Source: SZUA-100 sp965248135 (GTDB lineage Bacteria; Pseudomonadota; Alphaproteobacteria; Rhizobiales; Rhizobiaceae). From it: a stretch of DNA of 64,000 bases. The stretch lies in assembly GCA_965248135.1 (NCBI GenBank), contig CBDFIN010000012.1, forward strand, positions 1,302,001-1,366,000, given 5' to 3'. The notes beneath the pieces were generated by a model, which saw only the letters and a program-made list of their open reading frames with translations, searched no databases and was not told the origin of the DNA. Positions 16,289 to 25,010 of this stretch are shown piece after piece. The first letter of the stretch is position 1; every line of letters starts with the position of its first letter. Both the position numbers and the translations under genes were made by a program.

Positions 16289-17425
16289 ATGAAAGCGATT
16301 GTTATTCATGGCGCCAAGGACTTAAGAATAGAAGAGCAGGATGCACCAAGTCCCGGCGATGGTGAAGTCGAGATCGCAATTAAGGCCGGGGGGATATGTG
16401 GTTCGGATTTACATTACTACAATCATGGTGGCTTTGGTGCCATTCGGGTTCGCGAACCGATGATCCTTGGCCGCGAAGTCGCCGGTGATATCACGGCAAC
16501 CGGCAAGGATGCTACAAAGCTGCAAGTCGGCGACAAAGTTGCCATTTCACCAAGCAGGCCCTGCAACAATTACCTCTATTACCTTGAAGGAAAGCAACAA
16601 CATTGCCTGGACATGCGGTTTTATGGCAGCGCTATGCCAATGCCGCATATCCAAGGCGCATTCAGCCAAACGCTCATTGCCGGTGACTGGCAGTGTCACC
16701 GTATTGATGAAGATACAAATATGAATGAGGCAGCTTTTACCGAGCCGCTCGCGGTCGCCTTTCATGCTGTGCGCCGTGCCGGAAATCTCTTCGGTCGCAA
16801 AGTACTTGTTACCGGCTGCGGGCCGATTGGAGCCCTATGCATCCTTGCCGCAAAACGGGCAGGTGCCGCCGAGATCATTGCAACCGACGTCATCGACAAG
16901 GTGCTGGAGCGGGCCAAATCCATCGGTGCCGACCGGCAAATCAATGTCGCCGGCAATCCCGACAAAATTAAAGAATACGCCAGCGGCAAAAGTTATTTCG
17001 ATGTGATGTTTGAGGCTTCGGGTAGCCAACAGGCGCTTTGCGACGGTCTTGAGGTTTTACGCCCCCGGGCCACGCTGCTCCAGCTTGGCCTTGGTGGCGA
17101 TATCACCATGCCGCAAAACACGATTGTCGCCAAGGAAATCGAAATCAAAGGTTCATTCCGTTTTCACGCAGAGTTTGCTCAGGCTGTTCGCCTCATCAAT
17201 AAACGAGAAATCGACGTCATTTCACTGCATACCCATCAATTTGGTTATCAAGATGCTGTTGCGGCCTTTGAACAGGCCGACGACCGCGGCAGCGCAATGA
17301 AGGTACAAATAGTGTTTTTACACGTTGAACAGGGCCGATACTATAAACATAGCAGGAGATATCATGTCAAAATTGGAGATGTTATTGATTGGTGGTGCAA
17401 CGCCAAGAATGATGCGGGCATTTGA
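16289..17425 (+). CDS. L-idonate 5-dehydrogenase-like zinc alcohol dehydrogenase, with altered zinc ligands and extended C-terminus
   Basis: 378 residues in a family normally about 340-345. The fold is recognisable: GGICGSDLHYYNHGG, the Rossmann motif VTGCGPIGALC, and HCLDMRFYGSAMPMPHIQGAF, which is very close to L-idonate 5-dehydrogenases. Three oddities: the GHE motif reads GRE (catalytic zinc His lost); the structural-zinc cluster reads PCNNYLYYLEG, so two of its Cys are missing; and the usual end at about residue 341 (MKVQIVF) has no stop, so the frame runs 37 codons further and overlaps the next gene by 62 bases. It may be a decaying or repurposed enzyme. With the next gene it suggests sugar-acid (idonate/gluconate) metabolism. 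Confidence 0.75.
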   Translation: MKAIVIHGAKDLRIEEQDAPSPGDGEVEIAIKAGGICGSDLHYYNHGGFGAIRVREPMILGREVAGDITATGKDATKLQVGDKVAISPSRPCNNYLYYLEGKQQHCLDMRFYGSAMPMPHIQGAFSQTLIAGDWQCHRIDEDTNMNEAAFTEPLAVAFHAVRRAGNLFGRKVLVTGCGPIGALCILAAKRAGAAEIIATDVIDKVLERAKSIGADRQINVAGNPDKIKEYASGKSYFDVMFEASGSQQALCDGLEVLRPRATLLQLGLGGDITMPQNTIVAKEIEIKGSFRFHAEFAQAVRLINKREIDVISLHTHQFGYQDAVAAFEQADDRGSAMKVQIVFLHVEQGRYYKHSRRYHVKIGDVIDWWCNAKNDAGI

Positions 17426-18332
17426 GCAAAAATTCGTTATCCATGAACTGGCAAAAATTGATAATCTGGCCGCTTTTCTTGCTGAACATGGCAACAGCAT
17501 TGAAGCCGTTGCCACTAACGGCCACGATGGCGTTAAGCCGCAGATTATGGCAGCGACCCCCAATCTGAAGGTGATTTCCTGCTATGGAGTAGGGTATGAC
17601 GCAATTGATCTTGATGCCGCTATCGAGCGGGGCATCATCGTTACCCACACACCTGGGGTGCTCAACAATGACGTGGCCAACACGACCATCATGCTCTTGT
17701 TGGCGGTTAGTCGACGCCTGATTCGCGACGACCAATGGGTGCGGTCTGGCAATTGGAAAGCCAAAGGCAATGCGCCGTTGACCAATTCGATTGAAGGCAA
17801 GAAAGTCGGCATTCTCGGTCTTGGCCGTATCGGCGAGACAATTGCCAGAAAATTGCAAGCGGCCTTTTCCTGCGACATCGTTTATCATGCCCGCAACGAA
17901 AGGCCCGAACAGCCATATCGTTACTACGATAATCTGGTGAAAATGGCATCTGACGTCGATTACCTGGTGGCAATTACCCCGGGTGGTCCCGCTACTCACC
18001 ACCTGGTTGATCGCCCGGTTTTGAACGCGCTCGGGCGCAAGGGTACATTTATCAATGTGGCCCGGGGGTCAGTCGTTGACGAAGCCGAACTGGTGTTAGC
18101 CCTGCAACAGGGCCGTCTTGGTGCAGCCGGTCTCGATGTGTTCGATCAGGAGCCAAATGTGCCGCAAGCACTTTTGACAATGGATAATGTCGTTTTGACG
18201 CCGCATGTGGCCAGCGGTACGGTTGAAACCCGGCAAGCCATGGGAGATCTTACAGTGGAAAATCTCGTCCGGTATTTCGAGCAGGGCTCTGTTTCAACTC
18301 CGGTGCTCGAATGTGCCAATCTTGTTGGCTGA
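17364..18332 (+). CDS. D-isomer-specific 2-hydroxyacid dehydrogenase
   Basis: 322 residues from ATG 17364, preceded by AGGAG at 17353-17357. The NAD(P)-binding motif GLGRIGETIARKL is followed by the catalytic Arg region (INVARGSVVDE), Glu in FDQEPNVP and His in LTPHVASGT, the full Arg-Glu-His set. Closest recognised type is the glyoxylate/hydroxypyruvate or 2-ketogluconate reductase group (GhrB-like). It overlaps the end of the idonate dehydrogenase-like gene and likely belongs to the same operon. Substrate cannot be fixed from sequence. Confidence 0.88.
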   Translation: MSKLEMLLIGGATPRMMRAFEQKFVIHELAKIDNLAAFLAEHGNSIEAVATNGHDGVKPQIMAATPNLKVISCYGVGYDAIDLDAAIERGIIVTHTPGVLNNDVANTTIMLLLAVSRRLIRDDQWVRSGNWKAKGNAPLTNSIEGKKVGILGLGRIGETIARKLQAAFSCDIVYHARNERPEQPYRYYDNLVKMASDVDYLVAITPGGPATHHLVDRPVLNALGRKGTFINVARGSVVDEAELVLALQQGRLGAAGLDVFDQEPNVPQALLTMDNVVLTPHVASGTVETRQAMGDLTVENLVRYFEQGSVSTPVLECANLVG

Positions 18333-18372
18333 AACCGGAATCACGGCATTTTCAATCCTGGTTTGTAACTCA

Positions 18373-18424
18373 TATAGCTGGACAGGTACAAAATGAATCG
18401 ATCAGTACTCTCTTCGCTCACGGC
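18373..18424. repeat. 52-bp dispersed repeat, copy 1
   Basis: Runs from TATAGCTGGACA to CTCACGGC and matches 39924-39975 at most positions with equal length. It lies about 80 bp beyond the C-terminal end of the transposase relic, so it may be the left end of that insertion sequence. Between it and 18505 nothing else is recognised. Confidence 0.55.
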
Positions 18425-18505
18425 CAATCCGGGCTGCGCCCGGGCATCCGTTGCGGCGGTGCTGACATGGGCTTGTTGCGATGCCTTGATTTGATAAAGC
18501 AAGTG

Positions 18506-19145
18506 TCATGCCGCCACCTTCTGTCCGGCTTTGTCTTGCTCATCGATAAATTTTCCCCCGGCATCAAACCGCGCCAGCATCCGCGGCCCGTGAAACACCG
18601 CCATTGTGCCGTCTGGATATTCGTGCACCCGCACTTTTACTTTCACATAATGATGGCGGTGCGGGCCTGGCGGCAATTGTAAAGACAACCCCTTGTAGCG
18701 CATAGTATTGTCCTTGCCCACGATGCGGGCCTCCTGAATGCACAGGATATCTTTGAGCTGTGCCGGGGCGCTTTCAAGATCAGGTGCGAACGCTGAAGCC
18801 GGGTCTTGGTCCACGTGTAGCCCGGTTGAAGTTGTGATGCTTGACCAGATGATCGTGAAAATGTTTCGCCGTCCAGCCCATATAGTGTGTCCGGTACCGA
18901 TCCATCATCCATCCACGCTCGTCAGCCGGTACCGCACGCGGCGACGCTTTGCCCAATCGCCGGTCACCAAGACCATCAAGACCGCTATCCTCATAGCGCT
19001 TACGATAGCGGCGGAAGGTCCGCCCGCTCATCCCCAAAATCTCCGCAGCCTCGCCATAACACAGCCGCTTCTCCTCACCGCGGTCCAAAATATCAACAAA
19101 CTTCTCCATCCGACGTTCCTGTAACCATGATGCCCGGTTCATCAA
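18506..19145 (-). pseudogene. ISNCY-type transposase remnant, deleted and frameshifted
   Basis: Pieces of one transposase lie in three frames. The N-terminal part (19145 to about 18835) reads NRASWLQERRMEKFVDIL, EAAEILGMSGRTFRRYRKRY and TAKHFHDHLVKHHN, a helix-turn-helix start typical of the IS1202/ISNCY group. A few codons (GYTWTKTRLQ, about 18830-18800) continue in a second frame. The C-terminal part (about 18775-18506) reads KDILCIQEARIVGKDNTMRYKG and HYVKVKVRVHEYPDGTMAVF in a third frame. The central catalytic core with its acidic residues is missing. Such a protein cannot be made, so the element is dead. Confidence 0.82.
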
Positions 19146-19175
19146 ACACGCTCCTTTTGAGAGCAGCCTAAACCA

Positions 19176-19225
19176 GACAATTCATGTGCTACATAAAACG
19201 GACAACTGATGTGCTAATGACACGC
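19176..19225. mobile_element. Right end of the decayed insertion sequence
   Basis: Two direct repeats of the form GACAAYTSATGTGCTA, at 19176-19191 and 19201-19216 (25-base period), followed by ATGACAC. They lie just upstream of the transposase start, where transposase binding sites at an element terminus are expected. The end falls about 70 bases before the Crp-like gene. The exact boundary is inferred. Confidence 0.5.
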
Positions 19226-19296
19226 TCTTAAGGGGAGACTTGTCAGCAAATGCATACCGGCCTACGTTGGCACGACGCATTAACAATGGTGGAGAT

Positions 19297-19986
19297 ATGG
19301 TGAGTCTGATAAACCAGTTCGACCTGTTCAAATGTTTGAGCGAGCAGGAAGTGATGCGCTATTCGCCGCGCTGCTTTTGGCGCGATTATGGCGAAAACGA
19401 ACTGGTCATCGATTTTGAGGACGATTCCAAGGACGTGCGATTTTTATTGACCGGTCGTGCCCGGGTTATCTTGCGCATCGCCACCGGTAAGGAAATCATT
19501 CTTGGTGATATGGGCCCCAATGATTTTTTTGGCGAGATTGCAGCCATCGACGATCAGGGCAGGGCGGCGAATGTTACGGTACTGAATACCTCGCGCATGT
19601 GCGTCATGCCGCAGTCGGTATTTCTTGATATTCTGTCGGAATCATCCGAAATCTCCTTAAAGGTCATGCGGGTCTTTGCTCACCGCATCCGGCGGCTTAA
19701 TACCCGTCTTGCCGAGCATTGTTTTTTGCAGGCCAAACACCGTATATGTGTCGAAATCTTGCGCAAGTCACGGCCGCGGCCTGGCCATGAGGGCCAAAGG
19801 GTTATTTCTCCGCCACCGCTGCAAAGGGAGATCGCCGAACGGGTTGGCACCAGGCGAGAGGTCGTTTCACGCCAGCTCTCAGCGTTAAGCAAAAAGGGCG
19901 TCGTTGAAAAAAGCCAGCGTGCACTGGTGATTAAGGATATATCTGCGGTCAATAATATCATCTCCGAGGGCTGGTCCGAAGAATGA
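19297..19986 (+). CDS. Crp/Fnr-family transcriptional regulator
   Basis: About 229 residues from ATG 19297; GTG 19300 is better spaced from GGAG at 19291, and a TTG at 19240 behind AGGGGAG is also possible. Residues about 20-125 form a cyclic-nucleotide-type sensor domain (GEIAAIDDQGRAANV, the phosphate-binding cassette region). The C-terminal winged helix contains LQREIAERVGTRREVVSRQLSAL. No Cys set for an Fnr-type iron-sulfur cluster is seen. An insertion-sequence end lies about 75 bases upstream, so its original promoter may have been replaced. Target genes cannot be inferred. Confidence 0.88.
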   Translation: MVSLINQFDLFKCLSEQEVMRYSPRCFWRDYGENELVIDFEDDSKDVRFLLTGRARVILRIATGKEIILGDMGPNDFFGEIAAIDDQGRAANVTVLNTSRMCVMPQSVFLDILSESSEISLKVMRVFAHRIRRLNTRLAEHCFLQAKHRICVEILRKSRPRPGHEGQRVISPPPLQREIAERVGTRREVVSRQLSALSKKGVVEKSQRALVIKDISAVNNIISEGWSEE

Positions 19987-20182
19987 TACCAGACGCAGTT
20001 GATCTCGGTTCACCAAAAAACCAAACATCATTGGCCGGCTTGACCGGCTAACCTTGAGCCGCAAGTCCCAGTTGTTCTGCTCAAGGTCCGCCGATCAAGT
20101 CGGCGGATGACGATGGCACAGGTAGATCTTTGTTGCTGTTGGTATGATATTTTGGCCAGCACGATAATAGGACCAAAGCTCC

Positions 20183-20704
20183 ATGCCAAGAAACGTTGAG
20201 ATCAAAGCGCGGATTGATAATCTGAAAACCGTTTTGGAACTGATCGGCAAAGTGACCTCGCATCCTGCCCAATTGATCGAGCAGGAAGATATTTTCTTTA
20301 ATTGCCCAACGGGCCGTATCAAACTGCGCATATTGTCGGACACAGAAGGTGAATTGATTTTCTATCAGCGTGACGATCTGTTCGGTCCCAAGACTTGCAG
20401 ATATCAGGTGGTGAACACGGATCGTCCGCGGGAAACGGGCGGTCTGCTTGGCCTGGCATTCGGCGAACTGGTGCGGGTGAAAAAAACCCGTCGACTTTTT
20501 ATGGTTGGCCGAACCCGCATTCATGTCGATGCCGTCGAAGGGCTTGGAGATTTTCTCGAACTTGAAGTCGTGCTGACTGAAGAAGAATCACCGCAAGACG
20601 GTGAAGCCGAAGCCTTAGAGCTGATGCAAAATCTCGACATCTCGCAACAGCATCTGATCGACCGCGCCTATGCTGATCTGTTGATCGAAGCCGATGGCAA
20701 ATAA
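20183..20704 (+). CDS. CYTH-domain protein (CyaB/thiamine-triphosphatase fold)
   Basis: 173 residues. The N-terminal VEIKARI is the ExK-type signature of the CYTH triphosphate-tunnel superfamily, followed by RIKLRIL, ELIFYQRDD and, near residue 120, VDAVEGLGDFLELEVVL, whose acidic residues bind metal. Members cleave or cyclise triphosphates (class IV adenylate cyclase, thiamine triphosphatase). Substrate is not determined by sequence. It stands alone, with about 195 bases of unremarkable sequence between it and the Crp-like gene. Confidence 0.82.
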   Translation: MPRNVEIKARIDNLKTVLELIGKVTSHPAQLIEQEDIFFNCPTGRIKLRILSDTEGELIFYQRDDLFGPKTCRYQVVNTDRPRETGGLLGLAFGELVRVKKTRRLFMVGRTRIHVDAVEGLGDFLELEVVLTEEESPQDGEAEALELMQNLDISQQHLIDRAYADLLIEADGK

Positions 20705-20718
20705 CAGCAAATGCGCGC

Positions 20719-21633
20719 TCAACTGATCACGCCGGCCTCCCAGCCAAGTATCGCCCGTTTGCGGGTAATGCCCCAGTGATAGCCGGTCAGTGCGCCGGTC
20801 TTTGCGACCACACGGTGGCAGGGAACCACAAAGGAAATCGGGTTACGGCCAACAGCGGCTCCAACGGCGCGCGGCGCCTTTGGTTTGCCGATGCTGCTGG
20901 CAAGGCTTGAATAGGTGGTGGCCGTGCCAACCGGCAATTGCAACAGTCCTTCCCACACCCGGATTTCAAAATCGGTGCCAATCAGCACGATGCGCAAGGG
21001 TTCGTCCAGGCGCCACCTCTCCGTTTCGAAACTGCGGCTGGCATAGGGCGCTGTGAGGGCGGGGTTTTCAACATACCTGGCCCGCGGCCAGCGGCTGCAC
21101 ATGTCATCCAGTGCTGCTTTTTCTTCTCCCGGATCGCAAAACGCCAGCCCGGCCATGCCCCGCTCGGTTGTCATCAAAAGCGCCGTACCGAACGGGCTTT
21201 GGTGAAAGCCGTAGGAAATTTCCAGACCTTCACCTTTAGCCTTATAAACACCGGGAGACATCGCCTCATGGGTAACAAATAAATCGTGAAGTCGGCTCGG
21301 TCCTGACAATCCGAGCTCAAATGATGCATCGAGCAACGGCATGTTGGAACCGAGCAATCGCTTGGCATGGTCAAGCGTCACGGCCTGCAAAAATGCTTTC
21401 GGGCTGAGGCCGGCCCAACGGGTGAAGGTTTTTTGCAATTGGGTTGGAGACATGCTCACGGCGCGGGCGAGCGCTTCAAGCTGCGGCTGGTCACGCCAGT
21501 TTTCGGTGATCAGCTCAATGACGGATTTGACGATTTCGTAGTCTGGGTTTTTTTGGCAAATGGTCGAAAACTCGACCGGCGGGCCAAGGGCCTGGTTCAT
21601 CGGTGAAACTTTCTTGATCGTTGTTTTGGTCAT
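20719..21633 (-). CDS. Ada-like protein: AraC-type domain fused to O6-methylguanine methyltransferase
   Basis: About 304 residues from ATG 21633; the frame extends to 21675 and the start is uncertain. Residues about 40-120 form an AraC helix-turn-helix (LEALARAVSMSPTQLQKTFTRWAGLSPKAFL). The rest is a methyltransferase with the acceptor site PCHRVVAKTG, NPISFV and RAVGAAVGRN. The methyl-phosphotriester-sensing Cys domain of full Ada is absent, so alkylation sensing through that domain is not possible, though repair of O6-methylguanine should be. It is convergent with the CYTH gene. Confidence 0.88.
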   Translation of the reverse strand: MTKTTIKKVSPMNQALGPPVEFSTICQKNPDYEIVKSVIELITENWRDQPQLEALARAVSMSPTQLQKTFTRWAGLSPKAFLQAVTLDHAKRLLGSNMPLLDASFELGLSGPSRLHDLFVTHEAMSPGVYKAKGEGLEISYGFHQSPFGTALLMTTERGMAGLAFCDPGEEKAALDDMCSRWPRARYVENPALTAPYASRSFETERWRLDEPLRIVLIGTDFEIRVWEGLLQLPVGTATTYSSLASSIGKPKAPRAVGAAVGRNPISFVVPCHRVVAKTGALTGYHWGITRKRAILGWEAGVIS

Positions 21634-21704
21634 CAGATCATTTTCGCGTAGCCGCATCCACCCGATTCTTGCCAAATTATCGGAATTCGTGCCGGTAAGT
21701 TGTG

Positions 21705-22226
21705 TTAGCGTTTCGCCAGTAACAATGCCTCACCAAAAGCTTCAGCAAAGCTCTCCCGGTCATTCGGGTTGAGAAAATCTCCAACCCTCAGCCGTATCTT
21801 TCTGGAGGCGATTTCCATGCGGGTGATGCCGATTGCATCATGACGGCAAACATCAAAACGCGACCACAAAGGGTTGAAGCGCCATGATTTGCATGAGCCG
21901 CTCGCCGGACATTTTCGAATAATCATTTCGGTGCGCGAGATGGATATTTCCTCATAGGCCTTGCCCGCTCGGTAATTGAGTTTGAAAGCCGCGTAGACGG
22001 CGAGCAGATCAAGCCCGAAAAACCCGAATACCGGCCACGCGCCAATGCTCCAGAAAAGTGCGCCAAGACCCATAAAGATGATCGAAAGAGAACCCATCAA
22101 TAGATAAAATCCCCGATGCCCCAAGGAACGGTGGGGGAATAGTCGGGCGGAAAATATCGGCACCGGGCCGGCTGATTTACCGCTGCCGGCCTGCTGCAGC
22201 GCCGTTTTCGGATTGTGATCTACCAT
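21705..22226 (-). CDS. DUF2244 membrane protein
   Basis: 173 residues with two adjacent membrane segments near residues 38-80 (GFYLLMGSLSIIFMGLGALFW, then a second helix). A cytoplasmic part with RTEMIIRKC and WSRFDVCRHDA follows, and the protein ends with a predicted soluble tail. The pattern fits the DUF2244 family, which is common beside nth in Rhizobiales. Its start codon overlaps that of the divergent frame at 22225. Function unknown. Confidence 0.82.
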   Translation of the reverse strand: MVDHNPKTALQQAGSGKSAGPVPIFSARLFPHRSLGHRGFYLLMGSLSIIFMGLGALFWSIGAWPVFGFFGLDLLAVYAAFKLNYRAGKAYEEISISRTEMIIRKCPASGSCKSWRFNPLWSRFDVCRHDAIGITRMEIASRKIRLRVGDFLNPNDRESFAEAFGEALLLAKR

Positions 22227-22248
22227 GACCGGTGGTTATAACGCCTGC

Positions 22249-22980
22249 ATGAGCAAAAAACAGCCCCCCGCCAGGTCAACCCAGGTCAAAAAAAAGCGAC
22301 TACCGCGTTCTCGCTATAACAGGCAGGAGGTTGCCGCGCTATTTCGCCGCTTCAAACAACAACGACCGGAGCCGAAAGGGGAGCTTGATCACGTCAATCC
22401 CTTTACTTTGCTGGTGGCGGTTGTCTTATCCGCGCAGGCAACCGATGTCGGGGTAAACAAAGCAACCAAAGAGCTGTTCAAAATCGCCGATACGCCGCAA
22501 AAAATGCTGGCGCTCGGGGAGGAAAATTTGCGTCAGCACATCCGCACCATCGGGCTTTACCGCAACAAGGCCAAAAACGTGATTTTGCTTTCAAGCATGC
22601 TCATTGCAGACCACGGTGGCGAAGTACCTCATGACCGGGATTTGCTGGTAAAACTACCGGGCGTTGGCCGCAAGACCGCCAATGTGGTGGTATCCATGGC
22701 ATTTGGCCAGCCGACTATTGCCGTCGATACCCATATCTTCCGCCTCGGTAATAGGCTTGGGCTGGCGCCAGGCAAAACGCCCGACGAGGTGGAAGCCATT
22801 TTGGAAAAAATTATTCCCGATGAATATCTGTTCCATGCGCATCACTGGCTAATTCTGCACGGCCGCTATATCTGCAAGGCAAGGAAACCCGATTGCGAAG
22901 CTTGCATTATCGCCGATCTTTGCAAGTCGAAGGAAAAGAGTTGCGATGTGCCGGCGTCAATAATTTCAGTTGCCGATTGA
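22249..22980 (+). CDS. nth: Endonuclease III
   Basis: 243 residues from ATG 22249; an ATG at 22225 gives eight more residues but overlaps the divergent gene's start. The DNA glycosylase/AP lyase signature is complete: helix-hairpin-helix LPGVGRKTANVVVS with catalytic Lys, the following VDTHIFRL with catalytic Asp, and the [4Fe-4S] cluster C-X6-C-X2-C-X5-C near the C-terminus (CKARKPDCEACIIADLC). It removes oxidised pyrimidines in base-excision repair. Confidence 0.95.
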   Translation: MSKKQPPARSTQVKKKRLPRSRYNRQEVAALFRRFKQQRPEPKGELDHVNPFTLLVAVVLSAQATDVGVNKATKELFKIADTPQKMLALGEENLRQHIRTIGLYRNKAKNVILLSSMLIADHGGEVPHDRDLLVKLPGVGRKTANVVVSMAFGQPTIAVDTHIFRLGNRLGLAPGKTPDEVEAILEKIIPDEYLFHAHHWLILHGRYICKARKPDCEACIIADLCKSKEKSCDVPASIISVAD

Positions 22981-23667
22981 TCAGGCGCGGTTCATTGCGC
23001 CGCCCTGTAGTCCTTTGAAAACGTGCATCATCATTGCTGCGGCAAAAAGCGGGGTCAGCAAATTGAGCAGGGGGATGGCCATGAACCCGGCGACTAGCAG
23101 GCCGGCGGTAAAAACCGTGCCGGCATTATTTTTTCGCAACACCTTTGTTTCGCGCGGGCTCATATGGCGCATCGCTGCAAATTCGAAATATTCCCGCCCG
23201 AGCAGATAGCCGTTAGCGGCGAAAAAAATGATAATATTGACACCAGGTACAAGCAACAGCATTAGCGCCAACAAATTGACCCCAACCACCACCAACGTGA
23301 ATTTCAGCGATACCTTGGCGGCAAGTGCGCTTGGCACTGGTCTGCCGCGTGGATGCTGCGGATAATATCGGTCCTCGACTTCGACGGCGATATCATCAAT
23401 AAAAAAGCCGCCGAAGATTGATGTTGCCGGCGCAATCAAGAAAACAAGGCCGAATATCATGCCGGCGCCGATGAGCCACGAAAAGATGGTGCTCATCCAA
23501 GACTGTGGCCCGATAAGCGGTGCAACGTAACTTGAAAATCCCCAGTTGACGACGAACCACAGGCCAATCAACAGCGCTAGAGTCAAGCCCAGCGACTTCC
23601 ACAGCACAGACCGGAATGAAGCAGAAAACAATTGCCGAACAGCCCGACGGGCAGAGGTATAAATCAC
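22981..23667 (-). CDS. EI24/CysZ-like membrane protein
   Basis: 228 residues with about four to six membrane segments. The pattern matches the EI24/CysZ family: an N-terminal amphipathic region (SARRAVRQLF), PATSIFGGFFIDDIAVEVE, a central LLLVPGVNIIIFFAANGYLLGREYFE and a final LLTPLFAAAMMMHVF. Some members (CysZ) assist sulfate uptake. It is convergent with nth, ending one base after the nth stop. About 270 bases upstream separate it from the divergent kinase gene and show no other feature. Confidence 0.82.
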   Translation of the reverse strand: MIYTSARRAVRQLFSASFRSVLWKSLGLTLALLIGLWFVVNWGFSSYVAPLIGPQSWMSTIFSWLIGAGMIFGLVFLIAPATSIFGGFFIDDIAVEVEDRYYPQHPRGRPVPSALAAKVSLKFTLVVVGVNLLALMLLLVPGVNIIIFFAANGYLLGREYFEFAAMRHMSPRETKVLRKNNAGTVFTAGLLVAGFMAIPLLNLLTPLFAAAMMMHVFKGLQGGAMNRA

Positions 23668-23953
23668 GATGCACTCCAGGTGTGAATTAACAATCTTTCA
23701 TGGCTGCGATAAAGGCTTTGCCGTTTGTTGCAAGCGCTACAAGTGCAGCTATGGAATATGTTTGCCGGTAGATAGGGTTTTGGCAAAACTGTGCAAGGAC
23801 CAAACGCATGGTGGGCAGGAGTGGCGATCATCAGGAATTTTGCGGTGTTTTCATCTTCATGGCACTGTTGCCAGTGCACAAACTTTGCGATAAGCCCGGA
23901 GAAGAATTCGTTGCAATCAAAAACCATCAATACTTGGCTTGAGCGGAACTTCC

Positions 23954-24955
23954 ATGACATCTGCGAAATTCGACGTCCTAACCATTGGCAATGCTATTGT
24001 TGATATTATCGCCCGCGCCGAAGATGATTTTCTGGTCAAAGAAAACATCCACAAGGGTGCTATGAACCTGATTGATGCGCAGCGCGCGGAACATTTGTAC
24101 CAGGCGATGGGCCCGGCGATCGAGGCCTCCGGAGGAAGTGCGGCAAATACCGCCGCCGGCGTTGCCGGTTTTGGCGGTGCTGCAGCATTCTTCGGCAAGG
24201 TAACGGACGACCATCTGGGCGGCATATTCACCCATGATATTAGAGCTGCAGGGGTAAACTTCGGCACCAAACCGCTGGAAAAAGAACCGCCAACGGCAAG
24301 AAGCATGATCTTTGTTACACCGGACGGTGAGCGCTCGATGAACACCTATCTTGGATCGTGTATGGAACTTGCATCCAACGATGTCGATGCGGACATCGTC
24401 GCCGAGGCGCAGATTACCTATTTCGAAGGTTACCTGTGGGATCCGCCGCGGGCCAAGGACGCTATTCGGCTTGCCGCAAAAATCGCCCATGAAAACGCTC
24501 GCCAGGTGTCGATGACCTTGTCCGACAGTTTTTGTGTCGACCGCTTTCGTGATGAATTTCTCGATCTGATGCGTAGCGGAACTGTTGATATCGTATTTGC
24601 CAACGAGGCTGAATTAAAATCGCTCTATCAAACGGCCTCGTTCGATGCCGGAATAACGGCCATCCGTGATGACTGCAAGTTGACCATTGTCACCAGAAGC
24701 GAATTGGGCTCGGTTGTTGTCAGCCGGCAGGAGACCCATGTGGTCGAGGCTATTCCGGCTGAAAATCTGGTTGATACAACCGGTGCCGGTGATCTTTATG
24801 CCGCCGGTTTTCTTTATGGTTTAACCCACGCAATGAATGAAGTTGAATGCGCCCGCCTGGGTGGTCTTGCCGCAACCGAGGTTATCCAGCAGATCGGTCC
24901 ACGCCTGCAGATCAATCTTAGGGACAAGGCCGTAGAAGCCGGCTTTCATATTTGA
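23954..24955 (+). CDS. Adenosine kinase-like PfkB-family sugar kinase
   Basis: 333 residues from ATG 23954 (TTG 23939 would add five). The PfkB fold is clear: VLTIGNAIVDII at the start, the Gly-rich SGGSAANTAAGVAGFGG near residue 60, and the catalytic DTTGAGDLYAAGFLYG near residue 275 with the Asp base. This combination is typical of alphaproteobacterial adenosine kinases, which phosphorylate adenosine to AMP. Other PfkB sugar kinases cannot be fully excluded. Confidence 0.88.
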   Translation: MTSAKFDVLTIGNAIVDIIARAEDDFLVKENIHKGAMNLIDAQRAEHLYQAMGPAIEASGGSAANTAAGVAGFGGAAAFFGKVTDDHLGGIFTHDIRAAGVNFGTKPLEKEPPTARSMIFVTPDGERSMNTYLGSCMELASNDVDADIVAEAQITYFEGYLWDPPRAKDAIRLAAKIAHENARQVSMTLSDSFCVDRFRDEFLDLMRSGTVDIVFANEAELKSLYQTASFDAGITAIRDDCKLTIVTRSELGSVVVSRQETHVVEAIPAENLVDTTGAGDLYAAGFLYGLTHAMNEVECARLGGLAATEVIQQIGPRLQINLRDKAVEAGFHI

Positions 24956-25010
24956 GATTTCGGTCGTTGGCCGGTTTGGATGGATGGGGGGCAACAATCG
25001 CAAACTCGCG

